DNA of 64,000 bases, from NCBI RefSeq assembly GCF_900114325.1, contig NZ_FOSR01000011.1, positions 44,497-108,496 of the forward strand, given 5' to 3'. The DNA comes from Rhodanobacter glycinis. GTDB taxonomy: Bacteria > Pseudomonadota > Gammaproteobacteria > Xanthomonadales > Rhodanobacteraceae. The notes beneath the pieces are model-generated. The model was not told the origin of the DNA. It did not search any database and worked only from the letters and a program-made list of their open reading frames with translations. The position numbers and the translations under genes are program-made. The first letter of the stretch is position 1, and each line of letters opens with the position of its first letter. Shown here piece by piece: positions 35,820 through 49,315 of the stretch.

Positions 35820-38548
35820 GACTTGCCTTTGGGTTTGTTCGGTTTGCGCCCACTGCGTTTCTTCGCAGCGGGTGCGGCGGTTGACGCGGGCGCACGCTTG
35901 GCGGAACCGCTCTTGCGCGGTGCGGTGCGGCCGGCGTTGCCTTTCGCGTCCGCGCCTCGTGCCGGCCGTTCGCTGCCACGCGAGGATGCGCGCGGCGGAT
36001 TATCACCCGATGCAGCCTTGCGTGGGGCCGGCACGGTCACGCTGGTCTCGGCGTCATCCTTGCGACCGAAGGCACGACCGATCGCCTTGGCCGCGCGGCC
36101 GAACATGCCCGCCCCCTTTCCAGCCGCCGCAGGCTTCTTCGGCAACGAGTAACGCTCGCCGGCCGCCGCGTAGTCGTAGGCTTTGCCGCCGCTCGCCGGC
36201 GGCTTGGCATGCGAGCGCGGCGCCACCAGCCGGAAATCGATCTTGCGATCCTCCAGGCTGGCGCGCAGCACCTGCACGCGCACGTGGTCGCCCAGGCGGA
36301 ACTGGGTGCCGGTACGCTCGCCCTTCAGCAAGTGTCGCTGCGGATCGAAGTGGTAGTAGTCGTTGCTCAACTGGCTGATGTGCACCAGGCCGGACACCCG
36401 CGATTCTTCCAGCTCCACGAACAGGCCGAACGAGGTGACGCCGGTGACCACGCCGTCGAACTCCTCGCCCACGTGCTTGGCCATCCAGGCGCACTTGAAG
36501 CGTTCGTCCACGTCGCGCTCGGCTTCCTCGGCGCGGCGCTCGCGCTGCGAGCAATGCACCGCCATCGCGGCCATTTCGGCCGGCGTGTACTGGTAACCGG
36601 ACGGCTTGCCGCCGGTGATCGCATAGCGCAGCGCGCGATGCACCAACAGGTCTGGATAGCGGCGGATCGGCGAAGTGAAATGCGCGTACGCCGACAGCGC
36701 CAAACCGAAGTGGCCGCGGTTGTCTGGCTGGTAGGCGGCCATGCTTTGCGCACGCAACAGCACGCTCTGGATCAGCTCGCGCTCGGGACGATCCTGCACC
36801 ATGCGCAGCACGTCGGAGAAATCGGCCGGCGTGACTTCGTCCACCGGCGGCATGCGCAACTTGAACTCGCGCAGGAACTGCTGCAGGTCTTCGTACTTTT
36901 CCGCCGGCGGCGGCTCATGCGCGCGGAACAGCGCGGGGATCTTCTTCTTTTCCAGGAACAGCGCCGCCTGCACGTTGGCGGCGATCATGCATTCCTCGAT
37001 CAGCTTGTGCGCGTCATTGCGCTGGGTGGCGCCCATCGCCTCCACTTCACCGCGTTGATCAAGGCGGAACTTCACTTCCGGCGTCTCAAAATCGATCGCG
37101 CCCCGGCGCTTGCGCTGCGCCGCCATCGCCTTGTACAGCGCGTGCAGGTTTTCCAGCTGCGGCAGCACGTCGGCCACTTCGTGGCGCGCATCGGCATCGT
37201 TCAGGCCGACCACCTGCCACACCTTGTCGTAGGTCAGGCGTGCGTGCGAACGCATCACCGCGTCGTAGAACTTCGACTTGACCACCGCGCCTTCGGCATC
37301 GACCTGCATGTCGCAAACCATGCACAGCCGCTCCACCTTCGGGTTGAGCGAACAGATGCCGTTGGACAGTGTCTCGGGCAGCATCGGCACCACGAAACCG
37401 GGGAAATAGGTGGATGTGCTGCGTTCGAACGCTTCCTTGTCCAGCGCGCTGCCGACCGGCACGTAATGCGACACGTCGGCGATCGCCACGATCAGCCGCC
37501 AGCCACCGCCACGCTTCGGCTCGGCATACACCGCGTCGTCGAAGTCACGCGCATCGGCGCCGTCGATGGTCACCAGCGGCAGCTTGCGCAGATCCGTGCG
37601 GCCCTCGCGCTCGGCGGCGGTGACCTGCGATTCCACCTGCGCCGCGTCGCGCAGCACTTCCGCCGGCCACTCGTGCGGCAGGTCGTGGCTGGCAATCGCC
37701 ATTTCCACCAGCAGCGACGGCTGCAACCGTTCACCCAGCACCGCGCGAATCGCACCGAGCGGACCACGATGCGGCGACGGCGGATCGGTGATTTCCACCA
37801 CCACGATCTGGCCCGAACGTGCGCCCTGGGTCTGGTCGGGCGGAATCATCACGTCCTGGTGCAGGCGGCGATCGTCCGGCGTCACCAGGGTCACGCCGTT
37901 CTCGATCACCACGCGGCCGACCAGCCGCGGCGAGCGCCGCTGCAGCACTTCGACGATGGCGCCTTGCCGGCGACCGCGCCGGTCCACGCCGACCACGCTG
38001 GCCAGCACGCGATCGCCATGCAGCACCGTGCGCATCTGCTGCGGTGACAGGTAGAGGTCCTCGCCGCCCTCGTCGGGGCGCAGGAAACCGTAGCCCTCGG
38101 CATTCGCCAGCACCACGCCGGGAATCAGGTCGAGCTTCTGCGCCGGGGCATAGCCGCCACGCCGGCCCAGCAACAACTGGCCATCGCGCACCATCGCCGC
38201 CAGGCGCTTGTGCAACGCGCCCACGTCGTAGGCGTCGTGCAAGTCCAGCGCTTCGGCAATGCGCGCCTCGGACAGCAATTCGCCGCGTTCCTCAAGCAAG
38301 GCGAGGATCGCCTCGCGACTGGGAATCGGCCGCTCGTAACGCTGCGCCTCGCGATCGGCGTGCGGGTCGCGCGAGCCGGCGTTGCCGCCATGGCCCTTGC
38401 CACCTTTGCGCGCACGCGGCGTCGGCTTGGGCGACGACGCCTTCGGGGACGCGGCCCGGGATGTCTTGGCCTTGGCCACGGGGGTCTTGTCCGCGGGCGC
38501 CTGCGGCGCGCCGTCTCCGTTGCTGCCTTGCCTGGTTTTTCTGGTCAC
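35816..38548 (-). CDS. rnr: ribonuclease R
   Basis: Processive 3'-5' exoribonuclease that degrades structured RNA. 910 residues from GTG 38548, which has AAGG seven bases upstream; an ATG at 38575 lacks one. After a basic, low-complexity N-terminus come the helical winged domain (LLSEARIAEALDLHD), cold-shock domains, the RNB domain with active-site acidic residues in IDGADARDFDDAVYAE, an S1 domain (GEEFDGVVTGVTSFGLFVEL) and a long Lys/Arg/Ala-rich tail of about 120 residues ending KPNKPKGKS. The basic ends probably help RNA binding. Confidence 0.96.
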   Translation of the reverse strand: MTRKTRQGSNGDGAPQAPADKTPVAKAKTSRAASPKASSPKPTPRARKGGKGHGGNAGSRDPHADREAQRYERPIPSREAILALLEERGELLSEARIAEALDLHDAYDVGALHKRLAAMVRDGQLLLGRRGGYAPAQKLDLIPGVVLANAEGYGFLRPDEGGEDLYLSPQQMRTVLHGDRVLASVVGVDRRGRRQGAIVEVLQRRSPRLVGRVVIENGVTLVTPDDRRLHQDVMIPPDQTQGARSGQIVVVEITDPPSPHRGPLGAIRAVLGERLQPSLLVEMAIASHDLPHEWPAEVLRDAAQVESQVTAAEREGRTDLRKLPLVTIDGADARDFDDAVYAEPKRGGGWRLIVAIADVSHYVPVGSALDKEAFERSTSTYFPGFVVPMLPETLSNGICSLNPKVERLCMVCDMQVDAEGAVVKSKFYDAVMRSHARLTYDKVWQVVGLNDADARHEVADVLPQLENLHALYKAMAAQRKRRGAIDFETPEVKFRLDQRGEVEAMGATQRNDAHKLIEECMIAANVQAALFLEKKKIPALFRAHEPPPAEKYEDLQQFLREFKLRMPPVDEVTPADFSDVLRMVQDRPERELIQSVLLRAQSMAAYQPDNRGHFGLALSAYAHFTSPIRRYPDLLVHRALRYAITGGKPSGYQYTPAEMAAMAVHCSQRERRAEEAERDVDERFKCAWMAKHVGEEFDGVVTGVTSFGLFVELEESRVSGLVHISQLSNDYYHFDPQRHLLKGERTGTQFRLGDHVRVQVLRASLEDRKIDFRLVAPRSHAKPPASGGKAYDYAAAGERYSLPKKPAAAGKGAGMFGRAAKAIGRAFGRKDDAETSVTVPAPRKAASGDNPPRASSRGSERPARGADAKGNAGRTAPRKSGSAKRAPASTAAPAAKKRSGRKPNKPKGKS

Positions 38549-38618
38549 TTGATTACCTTGTAGGGGGCACCGCATGCAGTGTGACGCGATGTCCGGGAAA
38601 ATTGTTTGAAGATTATGG

Positions 38619-38647
38619 TTGACAACCCCCGGGGAGGTGCCTACTCT
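38619..38647 (+). promoter_or_regulatory. sigma-70 promoter of tRNA-Leu
   Basis: A perfect -35 TTGACA (38619-38624), a 17-base spacer and a -10 TACTCT (38642-38647), 42 bases before the tRNA. The GC-rich stretch after the -10 looks like a stringent discriminator. Confidence 0.82.
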
Positions 38648-38689
38648 ACGCGGCTCACGCAGACCGGAAACGGGCGGCGTGAACCACTT

Positions 38690-38776
38690 GCCCAGGTGGC
38701 GGAATTGGTAGACGCACTAGCTTCAGGTGCTAGCGGGGGCAACTCCGTGGAGGTTCGAGTCCTCTTCTGGGCACCA
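38690..38776 (+). tRNA. tRNA-Leu (anticodon CAG)
   Basis: 87 bases including an encoded CCA. The acceptor arm is GCCCAGG with CTGGGC, the D-loop follows GTGGCGGAATTGGTAGACGC, the anticodon stem is CTAGC/GCTAG with a loop TTCAGGT giving CAG, a long variable arm is present as in class II tRNAs, and the T-loop is GGTTCGAGTCC. It reads CUG, the main leucine codon at this GC content. Confidence 0.97.
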
Positions 38777-38781
38777 ATTGT

Positions 38782-38816
38782 AAACGAAGGCCGCCGCAAG
38801 GCGGCCTTCGTTTTTT
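38782..38816 (+). terminator. rho-independent terminator of tRNA-Leu
   Basis: A 14-bp perfect stem AAACGAAGGCCGCC (38782-38795), GCAA loop, complement (38800-38813) and a run of six T residues. It lies only six bases after the tRNA. Confidence 0.95.
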
Positions 38817-38895
38817 CCGGCAGTTGGCCTGCACTCAGTTGCGACCGCGTGGCACGTCGAGCACTTGCCACCCATTCCGGGGCAAAACAGCCACC

Positions 38896-39303
38896 TCAGG
38901 CGACCGCCGGCCCCTTCAGTTCCACCATGTTGCCCTGCGGGTCGTACAGGTAGATCGACGGGCCCTCGCCGCGCGCGCCGTAACGCATGCCCAGCTCGCC
39001 GATGCGCACCGCGTGCGCTTTCAGGTGGGCAAGGATCGCCGCCTCGTCGTAATCCTCCACGCGCAGGCACAGGTGATCCATGTTGTGCCCTTCCCGGCCC
39101 GGTGCCGTACCGCCGGCGCGACCCAGCTTGCCGTCGATGCTGACCAGGTCGATCAGCGAGGCGCCGGCACGCAATTGCACCAGGCCGATCTCGTCCTGCC
39201 GTCGCTCTTCATGACAACCGAGCACATCGCAATAGAAACGCTGCATGGCCTCGATATCGATGGCGCGCAGGACCACGTGGTCGATTTCACCGATGCGGAT
39301 CAT
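38896..39303 (-). CDS. VOC-family protein (glyoxalase/dioxygenase fold)
   Basis: 135 residues from ATG 39303 with GAGG ten bases upstream. Two beta-alpha-beta-beta-beta units are recognised: IGEIDHVVLRAIDIEAMQRF in the first and NMDHLCLRVEDYDEAAILAH in the second, with the metal ligands His in DHVVL, His in MDHLCL and a glutamate in GNMVELKGP. It is probably a metal-dependent lyase, isomerase or resistance protein, but the substrate is not apparent. It stands alone between tRNA-Leu and the divergent sialidase gene. Confidence 0.86.
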   Translation of the reverse strand: MIRIGEIDHVVLRAIDIEAMQRFYCDVLGCHEERRQDEIGLVQLRAGASLIDLVSIDGKLGRAGGTAPGREGHNMDHLCLRVEDYDEAAILAHLKAHAVRIGELGMRYGARGEGPSIYLYDPQGNMVELKGPAVA

Positions 39304-39415
39304 TTCTTGGCACCTCGTGTCGGGGAATCCATCCGCACGAGCATAACGTGCCAGCGAATGATGCCCGAACCCTGCCGCTAGAATCTGTCGCCTGCCACCG
39401 CATCCCGCCACGCCC

Positions 39416-40618
39416 ATGCCATCCGCACCGCTGTACCGTCGCCTCGCCACCGTGGCCATTGCCGGAATAATCGCTGTTGCCGCACCCTCGCAGGCGGCCG
39501 CGGCCCCGGCCCCGGGCCAAGCCCACGTCCCGCTGTTCCAGCGAATCACCCTGGCCAGGCCCGGCGATCTTGACGTGCACACGTATCGCATTCCCGCACT
39601 GGCCGTGGCGAAAGACGGCACCCTGCTGGCCAGCTACGACGCGCGTATCGACGCGGCACACGACCTGCCCGGCAACATCGACGTCATGCTGCGCCGCAGC
39701 CGCGACATGGGCCGCAGCTGGAGCGCACCGCAACGCGTGGTCCACTACGGCGACGGGATCGGCGCGGGCGACAGCAGCCTGCTGGTCGATCGTGACACCG
39801 GCCGCATCTTCCTCTTCTACGCCTACGCTCCGCGCGGCATCGGCTTTGCCACGTCGCAGCCGGGCAATACCACCGACAGCAGCACCACGCTGCATCCACG
39901 CTACGTGTGGTCGGACGACAACGGCGCCAGTTGGCAGGGCCCGCGCGACCTGACCGCAACCATCAAGTCGCCCACGTGGAAAGGCATGTTTGCCACCTCC
40001 GGCCACGGCCTCCAGTTGTTCAACGACCAGGGCGCCAGAGGACGACTGATCCAGCCCTATGTCTTCCGCGGCCCGAACAACCTCAACCACGTCGTCAACA
40101 TCTACAGCGATGACCATGGCACCAGCTGGAAAACCGGAGTGCCGATCGGCGACAACCTCGATGAGAGCAAGGCGGTGGAACTGGCCGACGGCACGGTGAT
40201 GGAAAACATGCGCTCGTCCGATCCCCGCATGCATACGCGCATGCTGGCCCGCTCGCACGACGGCGGCATCCACTTCGGCCCGGTCGCCCCCGAGCCCCAG
40301 CTTCCCGACCCGCACAACAACGGCGACATCATTCGCGTTGCGCCGCTGGCCGCGCCCGGCCAGGCCAAGGCCCACTGGCTGCTGTTCAGCAATACGGCCG
40401 ACCCGCACGAGCGGCGCCGACTCACGCTGCGCCTGTCCTGCAACGACGGCCGGACCTGGGATGCCGGGCGCGTACTCGATGCCGGTGACGCCATGTATTC
40501 GGTCATGACGCGGTTGCCCGATGGCAGCTTCGGCATCTTCTATGAGGACGGTGCCGGCAACCTCAGCTTCGCCCGCTTCAACCTGGCCTGGCTTCATCAC
40601 GGCTGCCACCAGGGATAG
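39416..40618 (+). CDS. secreted exo-alpha-sialidase (GH33-like)
   Basis: 400 residues with a signal peptide ending near QAAAA. The six-bladed propeller is recognised by the RIP motif (YRIPAL, residues 57-62) and at least four Asp boxes of S-x-D-x-G-x-x-W type (SRDMGRSW, SDDNGASW, SDDHGTSW and a degenerate SHDGGIHF). The catalytic Arg58, an Asp near residue 83 and a C-terminal tyrosine in GIFYEDG are in place. It would release terminal sialic acids outside the cell or in the periplasm. No sialic acid transport or catabolic genes are near by. Confidence 0.87.
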   Translation: MPSAPLYRRLATVAIAGIIAVAAPSQAAAAPAPGQAHVPLFQRITLARPGDLDVHTYRIPALAVAKDGTLLASYDARIDAAHDLPGNIDVMLRRSRDMGRSWSAPQRVVHYGDGIGAGDSSLLVDRDTGRIFLFYAYAPRGIGFATSQPGNTTDSSTTLHPRYVWSDDNGASWQGPRDLTATIKSPTWKGMFATSGHGLQLFNDQGARGRLIQPYVFRGPNNLNHVVNIYSDDHGTSWKTGVPIGDNLDESKAVELADGTVMENMRSSDPRMHTRMLARSHDGGIHFGPVAPEPQLPDPHNNGDIIRVAPLAAPGQAKAHWLLFSNTADPHERRRLTLRLSCNDGRTWDAGRVLDAGDAMYSVMTRLPDGSFGIFYEDGAGNLSFARFNLAWLHHGCHQG

Positions 40619-40701
40619 CGCGGCGCAACGGCCGCCCGGGCGCCCGATGCCCCTCATTTCGGCGCACGTCCAGACAGGCGGCAACACGGCCTGTGCCCCT
40701 G

Positions 40702-40707
40702 TATAAT
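40702..40707 (+). promoter_or_regulatory. -10 element upstream of the glycine riboswitch
   Basis: A perfect TATAAT about 25 bases before the first aptamer; the -35 position has no good match. It is the likely promoter of gcvP. Confidence 0.55.
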
Positions 40708-40726
40708 CAATCCGGTAGATGCATGG

Positions 40727-40920
40727 TGGGAGAAGCGCGCGAGCCCGGAGGGGCGCGTACGCTGCCGAAGACGTAACGCCCGTAATCGCTCAGGCCCCAC
40801 ACCACCACGCGTAAACACTCTGGAGAGACCGGTTGAATCCGGCGCCGAAGGTGCACGAGGCATGGGTCAGTCACACCGATCCACGCCTCCAAACTCTCAG
40901 GCAAAAGGACAGAGGGGCGC
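40727..40920 (+). promoter_or_regulatory. tandem glycine riboswitch
   Basis: Two glycine aptamers in series. The first spans GGTGGGAGAAG through GCCGAAGACG to CTCAGGCCCC (about 40727-40797). The second spans CTCTGGAGAGACCGG through CGCCGAAGGTGCACGAGG to CTCTCAGGCAAAAGGACAGA (about 40817-40915). These are the conserved cores of the gcvT-type element. It lies 40 bases before gcvP and should turn on the gene when glycine is abundant. Confidence 0.95.
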
Positions 40921-40960
40921 CTAGCGTGCGGCATGCACGTGCTTTCGGATGCCCTTTGCC

Positions 40961-43888
<2,928 letters not shown>

Positions 43889-43909
43889 TCCACGCCTCGG
43901 TACAGATGA

Positions 43910-43938
43910 AGAAAGGCCCCGCTTGGCGGGGCCTTTCT
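43910..43938. terminator. bidirectional terminator between gcvP and pepN-like gene
   Basis: Perfect 13-bp stem AGAAAGGCCCCGC, loop TTG, complement. It lies between two convergent genes, 22 bases after the gcvP stop. Confidence 0.87.
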
Positions 43939-43957
43939 GTCAGTGCTTCACGCCGAC

Positions 43958-46606
43958 TCAGCCGCCGTTCTTTTCCAGCCACGCATCCACCGCCGGCAGG
44001 CGCTGGTTGCGGATCATCGTGCGGTACTTGATGTTGGCGATGACGGTTTCCGCCGGGCGACGCGCGGTCGGTGCGATGGTGGCCTCGTAGGCCTTGATCT
44101 TGCCGATCATCGCCGGGTCGAACGAGCTGCCACCCAGCGCCGGATAGAAGCGGGTGCTGGACGTGGAATCAACCAGCTTGTCCACCTGCGCGCGGTGCGC
44201 CATGGCGAAGTCGTAGGCCAGTTCCGGATGGCGCCAGCCCACTCCGCGGATCATCCCGGCGCTGTTGGTGGCACCGGGTTCGGCGGTCAGCGCCAGCGCC
44301 AGCGCGCGCTTGCCCAGCGCCTTGTCCTTGGCGATGGAAAGCAGGCCATACAGGCGATCCTTGATCAGCGGCGTGGTCTCGGCCTTCGCCTGAGCGTGCA
44401 ACTTGTCCCAGGTGGCTGCGTCGGCGTTCACCGCCACGATCGCGTAGACGGTCTTGCGCAAGGCCGCCGGCAACGCCTTGGGGTTGCTGGCCTGCTCGGC
44501 GTAGCGACGACGAACCTCGTTGAGCATGTCCTGGTCGCCCAGTTCGGCCAGCGCGCCGATCAGCTGTGTGCGCAGCAAGGTGGTGGAAGTGCTTTCGCCA
44601 GGCTTCGCATCCCAGCCCACCCGTGCGAACACCGGCTTGAGTTGCTTGACCGCATAGGCGCGAAAGCGGGTCTGACGGGCCTTGTCGCCGCGGTAATAGC
44701 TGTCCAGCGCGGTCAGGCTGCCGGCCACTTCCGACCAGATGGTCGGGTTGGCATCCGCCGGTATGGCTTTGGCCATGTCGAGGAAGTCGGACACCGGCTC
44801 CAGGCCGGCCATGCCTTCGGCCCAGGCATCGCTCATCAAGCCGAGCTGGTCGATCGGAGCCAGCTTGTTGAAGTCGCCCTTGAGCTTGGCAAGCTGTGCC
44901 GGCGCATACAGGGTGCGGTAGTAGCCGCTCTGCCCCGCATTGACCAGCACCGGGCCGCAACCCGGCAGTTTCATGGTGACGTGGCCATCCACCAGGGTGC
45001 TGGCCTTGGCACTGCCCACCACCTGTGCAATCACCGGCACGTGCCAGTGCAGCGGCTTCTTGTTCGGGCGATCCTTGGTGAATTCACCCTGGGTCAGCTT
45101 CACGGTGGTGGCTCCGTCGCTGCACACGACCGAGTCCACCTTGATCAGCGGGACTCCGGGCTGCAGCGTGAAATCGTGTGCCACCTGGGTGATCGGCTTG
45201 CCGCCAGCCACGCCGTCCATCGCATGCCACAGGTCGTCGGACACGGTATTGCCGTACGCGTGCGCCTTGATGTAATTGCGCACGCCCTGGCGCCACGCAT
45301 CGGGGCCGACGTAGGCCTCGAGCATGCGGATCACCGCCTCGCCCTTGGAATAGGTGATGGTGTCGAAGGCCTGGCTGGCCTGCTCCACGGTGTCGATCTT
45401 CTGCACGATGGGATGGGTGGTGGCCACCGCGTCGCGCGACATAGCGCCTTCGCGCGTGCCCACGGTGTCGAGCACCGTGTTCCATTCCGGATGCCGCAAC
45501 TCGGTCTCGCGTTCGGCCATCCACGAGGCAAAACCCTCGTTGAGCCACAGGTTGTCCCACCAGTTCATGGTCACCAGGTCGCCAAACCACTGGTGCGCCA
45601 TTTCGTGCGCCTCGGTGTTGAACACGTTCATCTTGTCGCCCTGGGTGGAGAACGACGGGTCGAGCAGCATCGCGTACTCGAAGGTGAAGATCGCGCCCCA
45701 GTTCTCCATCGCCGAGAAGAACTGGCTGCTGCCCGGCGCGGCGATGTTGTCCAGCTTGGGCAGCGGGTACTTCACGCCAAAGTAGTCGTTGTAATCGTGC
45801 AGGACTTCACTGGCCGACTTCAGCGCAAATGCCGCCTGCGCGCTCTTGCCCTTCTGCATGATCACGCCGATCTGGGTGCCGTCCGAGGTGGTGGTGGCGC
45901 GATCGAAATCGCCCACGCCGAAGAACAGCAGGTAGGTGGACATTTTCGGCGTGGGCTGGAAGGTCACTTTCGCCATGCCGTTGCCGAGTTCGGTCTTCGA
46001 CGCCACCGGCATGTTGCTGACCGCCATCTCGTCGCTGGGCACGGTCACCGTCAGGTCGAAGGTGGCCTTGTAGGCCGGCTCGTCCCACGAAGGAATGAAG
46101 CGGCGCGCATCGGAATTCTCGAACTGGGTGTACAGCGCGCGCTTCTTGCCACTCTTGGTGTCGTAATCGATCGCGAACAGCCCGTTGGGCTGGGTCTCGA
46201 TCTTGCCGGTGTAGGCCATCGCCAGCTTGTAGCTGCCAGGCGCCACTGACTTGTCGAAGGTGAAGGTGGCCGTCTGGTGCTTCGCGTCCACACTTACCTT
46301 GGCGACGAGCGCCTTGCCGTGCGCCGGAGTCAACCGCGCCGAGGCGAACGTCATGTTCAACGCGTTGAGCGTGATGCTGCGGGTGGGCTGCAGCACCCGC
46401 ACGTCCACCGTGACTTTGCCGTCGAAGCTCAGCTTGTCGGCATGCGGCACGATGGCCACATCATAGTGCGTGGGTCGCACGGTGCGCGGAAGCTGGGTGG
46501 TCGTCAGCGAGGCGCCATCGGCGACCGCATGCGCCGGTGCCGCCATCAGGCCACCTGCGGAAAGGGCGAGCGCCAACGCGATCGCGGAAACCAAAGACTT
46601 GCGCAT
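43958..46606 (-). CDS. secreted M1-family aminopeptidase
   Basis: 882 residues with a signal peptide (MRKSLVSAIALALALSAGGL). The zinc site is HEMAHQW (His334, Glu335, His338) with the third ligand in NEGFASWM. The exopeptidase motif, normally GAMEN, reads SAMEN (298-302). The layout, an N-terminal beta domain, the thermolysin-like domain and a long helical ERAP1-like C-terminal domain, places it with periplasmic or secreted M1 aminopeptidases rather than with cytoplasmic PepN. It releases N-terminal residues from peptides. It stands alone; the gcvP terminator serves both. Confidence 0.92.
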   Translation of the reverse strand: MRKSLVSAIALALALSAGGLMAAPAHAVADGASLTTTQLPRTVRPTHYDVAIVPHADKLSFDGKVTVDVRVLQPTRSITLNALNMTFASARLTPAHGKALVAKVSVDAKHQTATFTFDKSVAPGSYKLAMAYTGKIETQPNGLFAIDYDTKSGKKRALYTQFENSDARRFIPSWDEPAYKATFDLTVTVPSDEMAVSNMPVASKTELGNGMAKVTFQPTPKMSTYLLFFGVGDFDRATTTSDGTQIGVIMQKGKSAQAAFALKSASEVLHDYNDYFGVKYPLPKLDNIAAPGSSQFFSAMENWGAIFTFEYAMLLDPSFSTQGDKMNVFNTEAHEMAHQWFGDLVTMNWWDNLWLNEGFASWMAERETELRHPEWNTVLDTVGTREGAMSRDAVATTHPIVQKIDTVEQASQAFDTITYSKGEAVIRMLEAYVGPDAWRQGVRNYIKAHAYGNTVSDDLWHAMDGVAGGKPITQVAHDFTLQPGVPLIKVDSVVCSDGATTVKLTQGEFTKDRPNKKPLHWHVPVIAQVVGSAKASTLVDGHVTMKLPGCGPVLVNAGQSGYYRTLYAPAQLAKLKGDFNKLAPIDQLGLMSDAWAEGMAGLEPVSDFLDMAKAIPADANPTIWSEVAGSLTALDSYYRGDKARQTRFRAYAVKQLKPVFARVGWDAKPGESTSTTLLRTQLIGALAELGDQDMLNEVRRRYAEQASNPKALPAALRKTVYAIVAVNADAATWDKLHAQAKAETTPLIKDRLYGLLSIAKDKALGKRALALALTAEPGATNSAGMIRGVGWRHPELAYDFAMAHRAQVDKLVDSTSSTRFYPALGGSSFDPAMIGKIKAYEATIAPTARRPAETVIANIKYRTMIRNQRLPAVDAWLEKNGG

Positions 46607-46830
46607 ATACGACTTCTCCTTGTGTCAAGCAACGACCCGATCTACGGCTGGCAGCCGCACCGGGCAAATAACGAACATGTGGATGCGGATGTCCCGCACA
46701 GCTCCAGCACACATGGTGGCGACAAGGGAGCCACCCAGACACCGCCGGAAGTCATGCCTGCACGGCTTGGTTTGCAGCGGATCAGGACCCGTGCGGAAAC
46801 GGGCAGGCACGACAAGCCCTGGCCAAAATG

Positions 46831-46856
46831 GAAAAGGCCCCGAACGGGGCCTTTTC
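46831..46856 (-). terminator. rho-independent terminator of purA
   Basis: Perfect 11-bp stem GAAAAGGCCCC with four-base loop; on the minus strand the stem ends CCTTTTC followed by CATTTTGG. It lies 24 bases after the purA stop. Confidence 0.85.
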
Positions 46857-46879
46857 GCAGCAACGAACACACGCACCAA

Positions 46880-48184
<1,305 letters not shown>

Positions 48185-48249
48185 TCATCAATGCGCCCCA
48201 TCGGGGGGCGCGGAAAGAGGTTCGGCGGGATCGTGCCCCGCCGCAAATT

Positions 48250-48435
48250 TCAATGCACCAGCCGCAACACCAGCAAACCGGCGACCATCGCCACCGCACC
48301 GAACACGCGCAGCGTGCGCGGGTCCAGCTTCAGCGCCTCGCGCACCATGGCCTGCCAGCCACGCGGCGCCGCAAACAACACCAGGCCTTCGATCACCAAT
48401 ACCAGACAGAACGCGGCAAGCAGGGTGTGCGACAT
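48250..48435 (-). CDS. yjeT: DUF2065 small membrane protein (YjeT)
   Basis: 61 residues with two membrane helices (LLAAFCLVLVIEGLVLFAAP and LRVFGAVAMVAGLLVLRLV). The sequence and the position between hflC and purA match DUF2065/YjeT of other gammaproteobacteria. The function is unknown. It begins 10 bases after the hflC stop. Confidence 0.92.
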   Translation of the reverse strand: MSHTLLAAFCLVLVIEGLVLFAAPRGWQAMVREALKLDPRTLRVFGAVAMVAGLLVLRLVH

Positions 48436-48445
48436 GGCCTGGTGC

Positions 48446-49315
48446 TCAGTGCCTGGCCGGAGCGGGATTGCTGAAGTAACGCAAGAATTCGGAATCCGGC
48501 TTGAGGATCAACACGCCCTTGCCATCGGCAAATGCCTTTTTGTACGCCTGCAGGCTGCGGTAGAAAGCGAAGAACTCCGGATCCTGGCCATACGCCTGCG
48601 CGTAAATGGCCGCGGCCTGCGCATCGCCCTCGCCACGGATCTTGGCTGCATCGCGATCGGCATCGGCACGGATGATCTGGCCCTGCTTGTCGGCATCGGC
48701 CTGGATCGTCTCGGCCAGCTGCTGGCCAGTGGATCGCAGTTCATTGGCCAACTGCAGGCGTTCGGCACGCATGCGCTTGTAGACCGACTCGCTCACCTCG
48801 TCCGGCAGGTCGATGCGCTTGATGCGCACGTCGACCACGGCGATGCCCAGGTTCTTGCGGGCGATCGCATCGGTCTGCTTGCGCACGCTGGCGGTGATGT
48901 CCTTGCGGCCGCCGCTGATCAGCTCCTGCAACGTGCGCGCATTGAACTCATGCCGCAGCGCGTCCTTGACGATCGGGGTAAGCCGCTGCACGGCCTGCAA
49001 TTCGTTGCCGCCCGTGGCACGGTAGTAGGTGGCGTTGTCGGCAATGCGCCACTTCACGTAGAAGTCGACGTTGACGCTCTTCTTCTCGGAAGTGAAGTAG
49101 CGCTCCGGCTGCGCGTCGAGGGTGAGAATGCGGCTGTCCAGATGCACCACCTGCTGCAACAACGGCAGCTTGAAGTGCAGGCCCGGCTGGTCGCCATTGC
49201 GCACGATGCGGCCAAACTGCAGCACCAGCGCGCTCTCGCCCTCGTTCACTACATACATGCTGTTGAAGCCGAGCAGCACCAGCACCACGGCGAAAATTCC
49301 GGCGGCGATCTTCAT
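48446..49315 (-). CDS. hflC: HflC, modulator of FtsH protease
   Basis: 289-residue SPFH/Band 7 protein with an N-terminal membrane helix (IAAGIFAVVLVLLGFNSMYV) and a large periplasmic domain; it forms a cage with HflK around FtsH. The conserved VNEGESALVLQFGRIVRNG start of the SPFH domain and the C-terminal IIRADADRDAAKIRGEGDAQ helix are intact. Its ATG overlaps the hflK stop (ATGA). Confidence 0.95.
   Translation of the reverse strand: MKIAAGIFAVVLVLLGFNSMYVVNEGESALVLQFGRIVRNGDQPGLHFKLPLLQQVVHLDSRILTLDAQPERYFTSEKKSVNVDFYVKWRIADNATYYRATGGNELQAVQRLTPIVKDALRHEFNARTLQELISGGRKDITASVRKQTDAIARKNLGIAVVDVRIKRIDLPDEVSESVYKRMRAERLQLANELRSTGQQLAETIQADADKQGQIIRADADRDAAKIRGEGDAQAAAIYAQAYGQDPEFFAFYRSLQAYKKAFADGKGVLILKPDSEFLRYFSNPAPARH

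Noticed and set aside
36209..38047. 612-codon open frame on the plus strand across rnr
   Set aside because: His/Arg-rich shadow; rnr has intact catalytic and S1 domains on the minus strand.
38690..38776. tRNA-Leu as an integration site
   Set aside because: No duplicated 3' tRNA segment and no integrase gene near by; the flanking genes look chromosomal.
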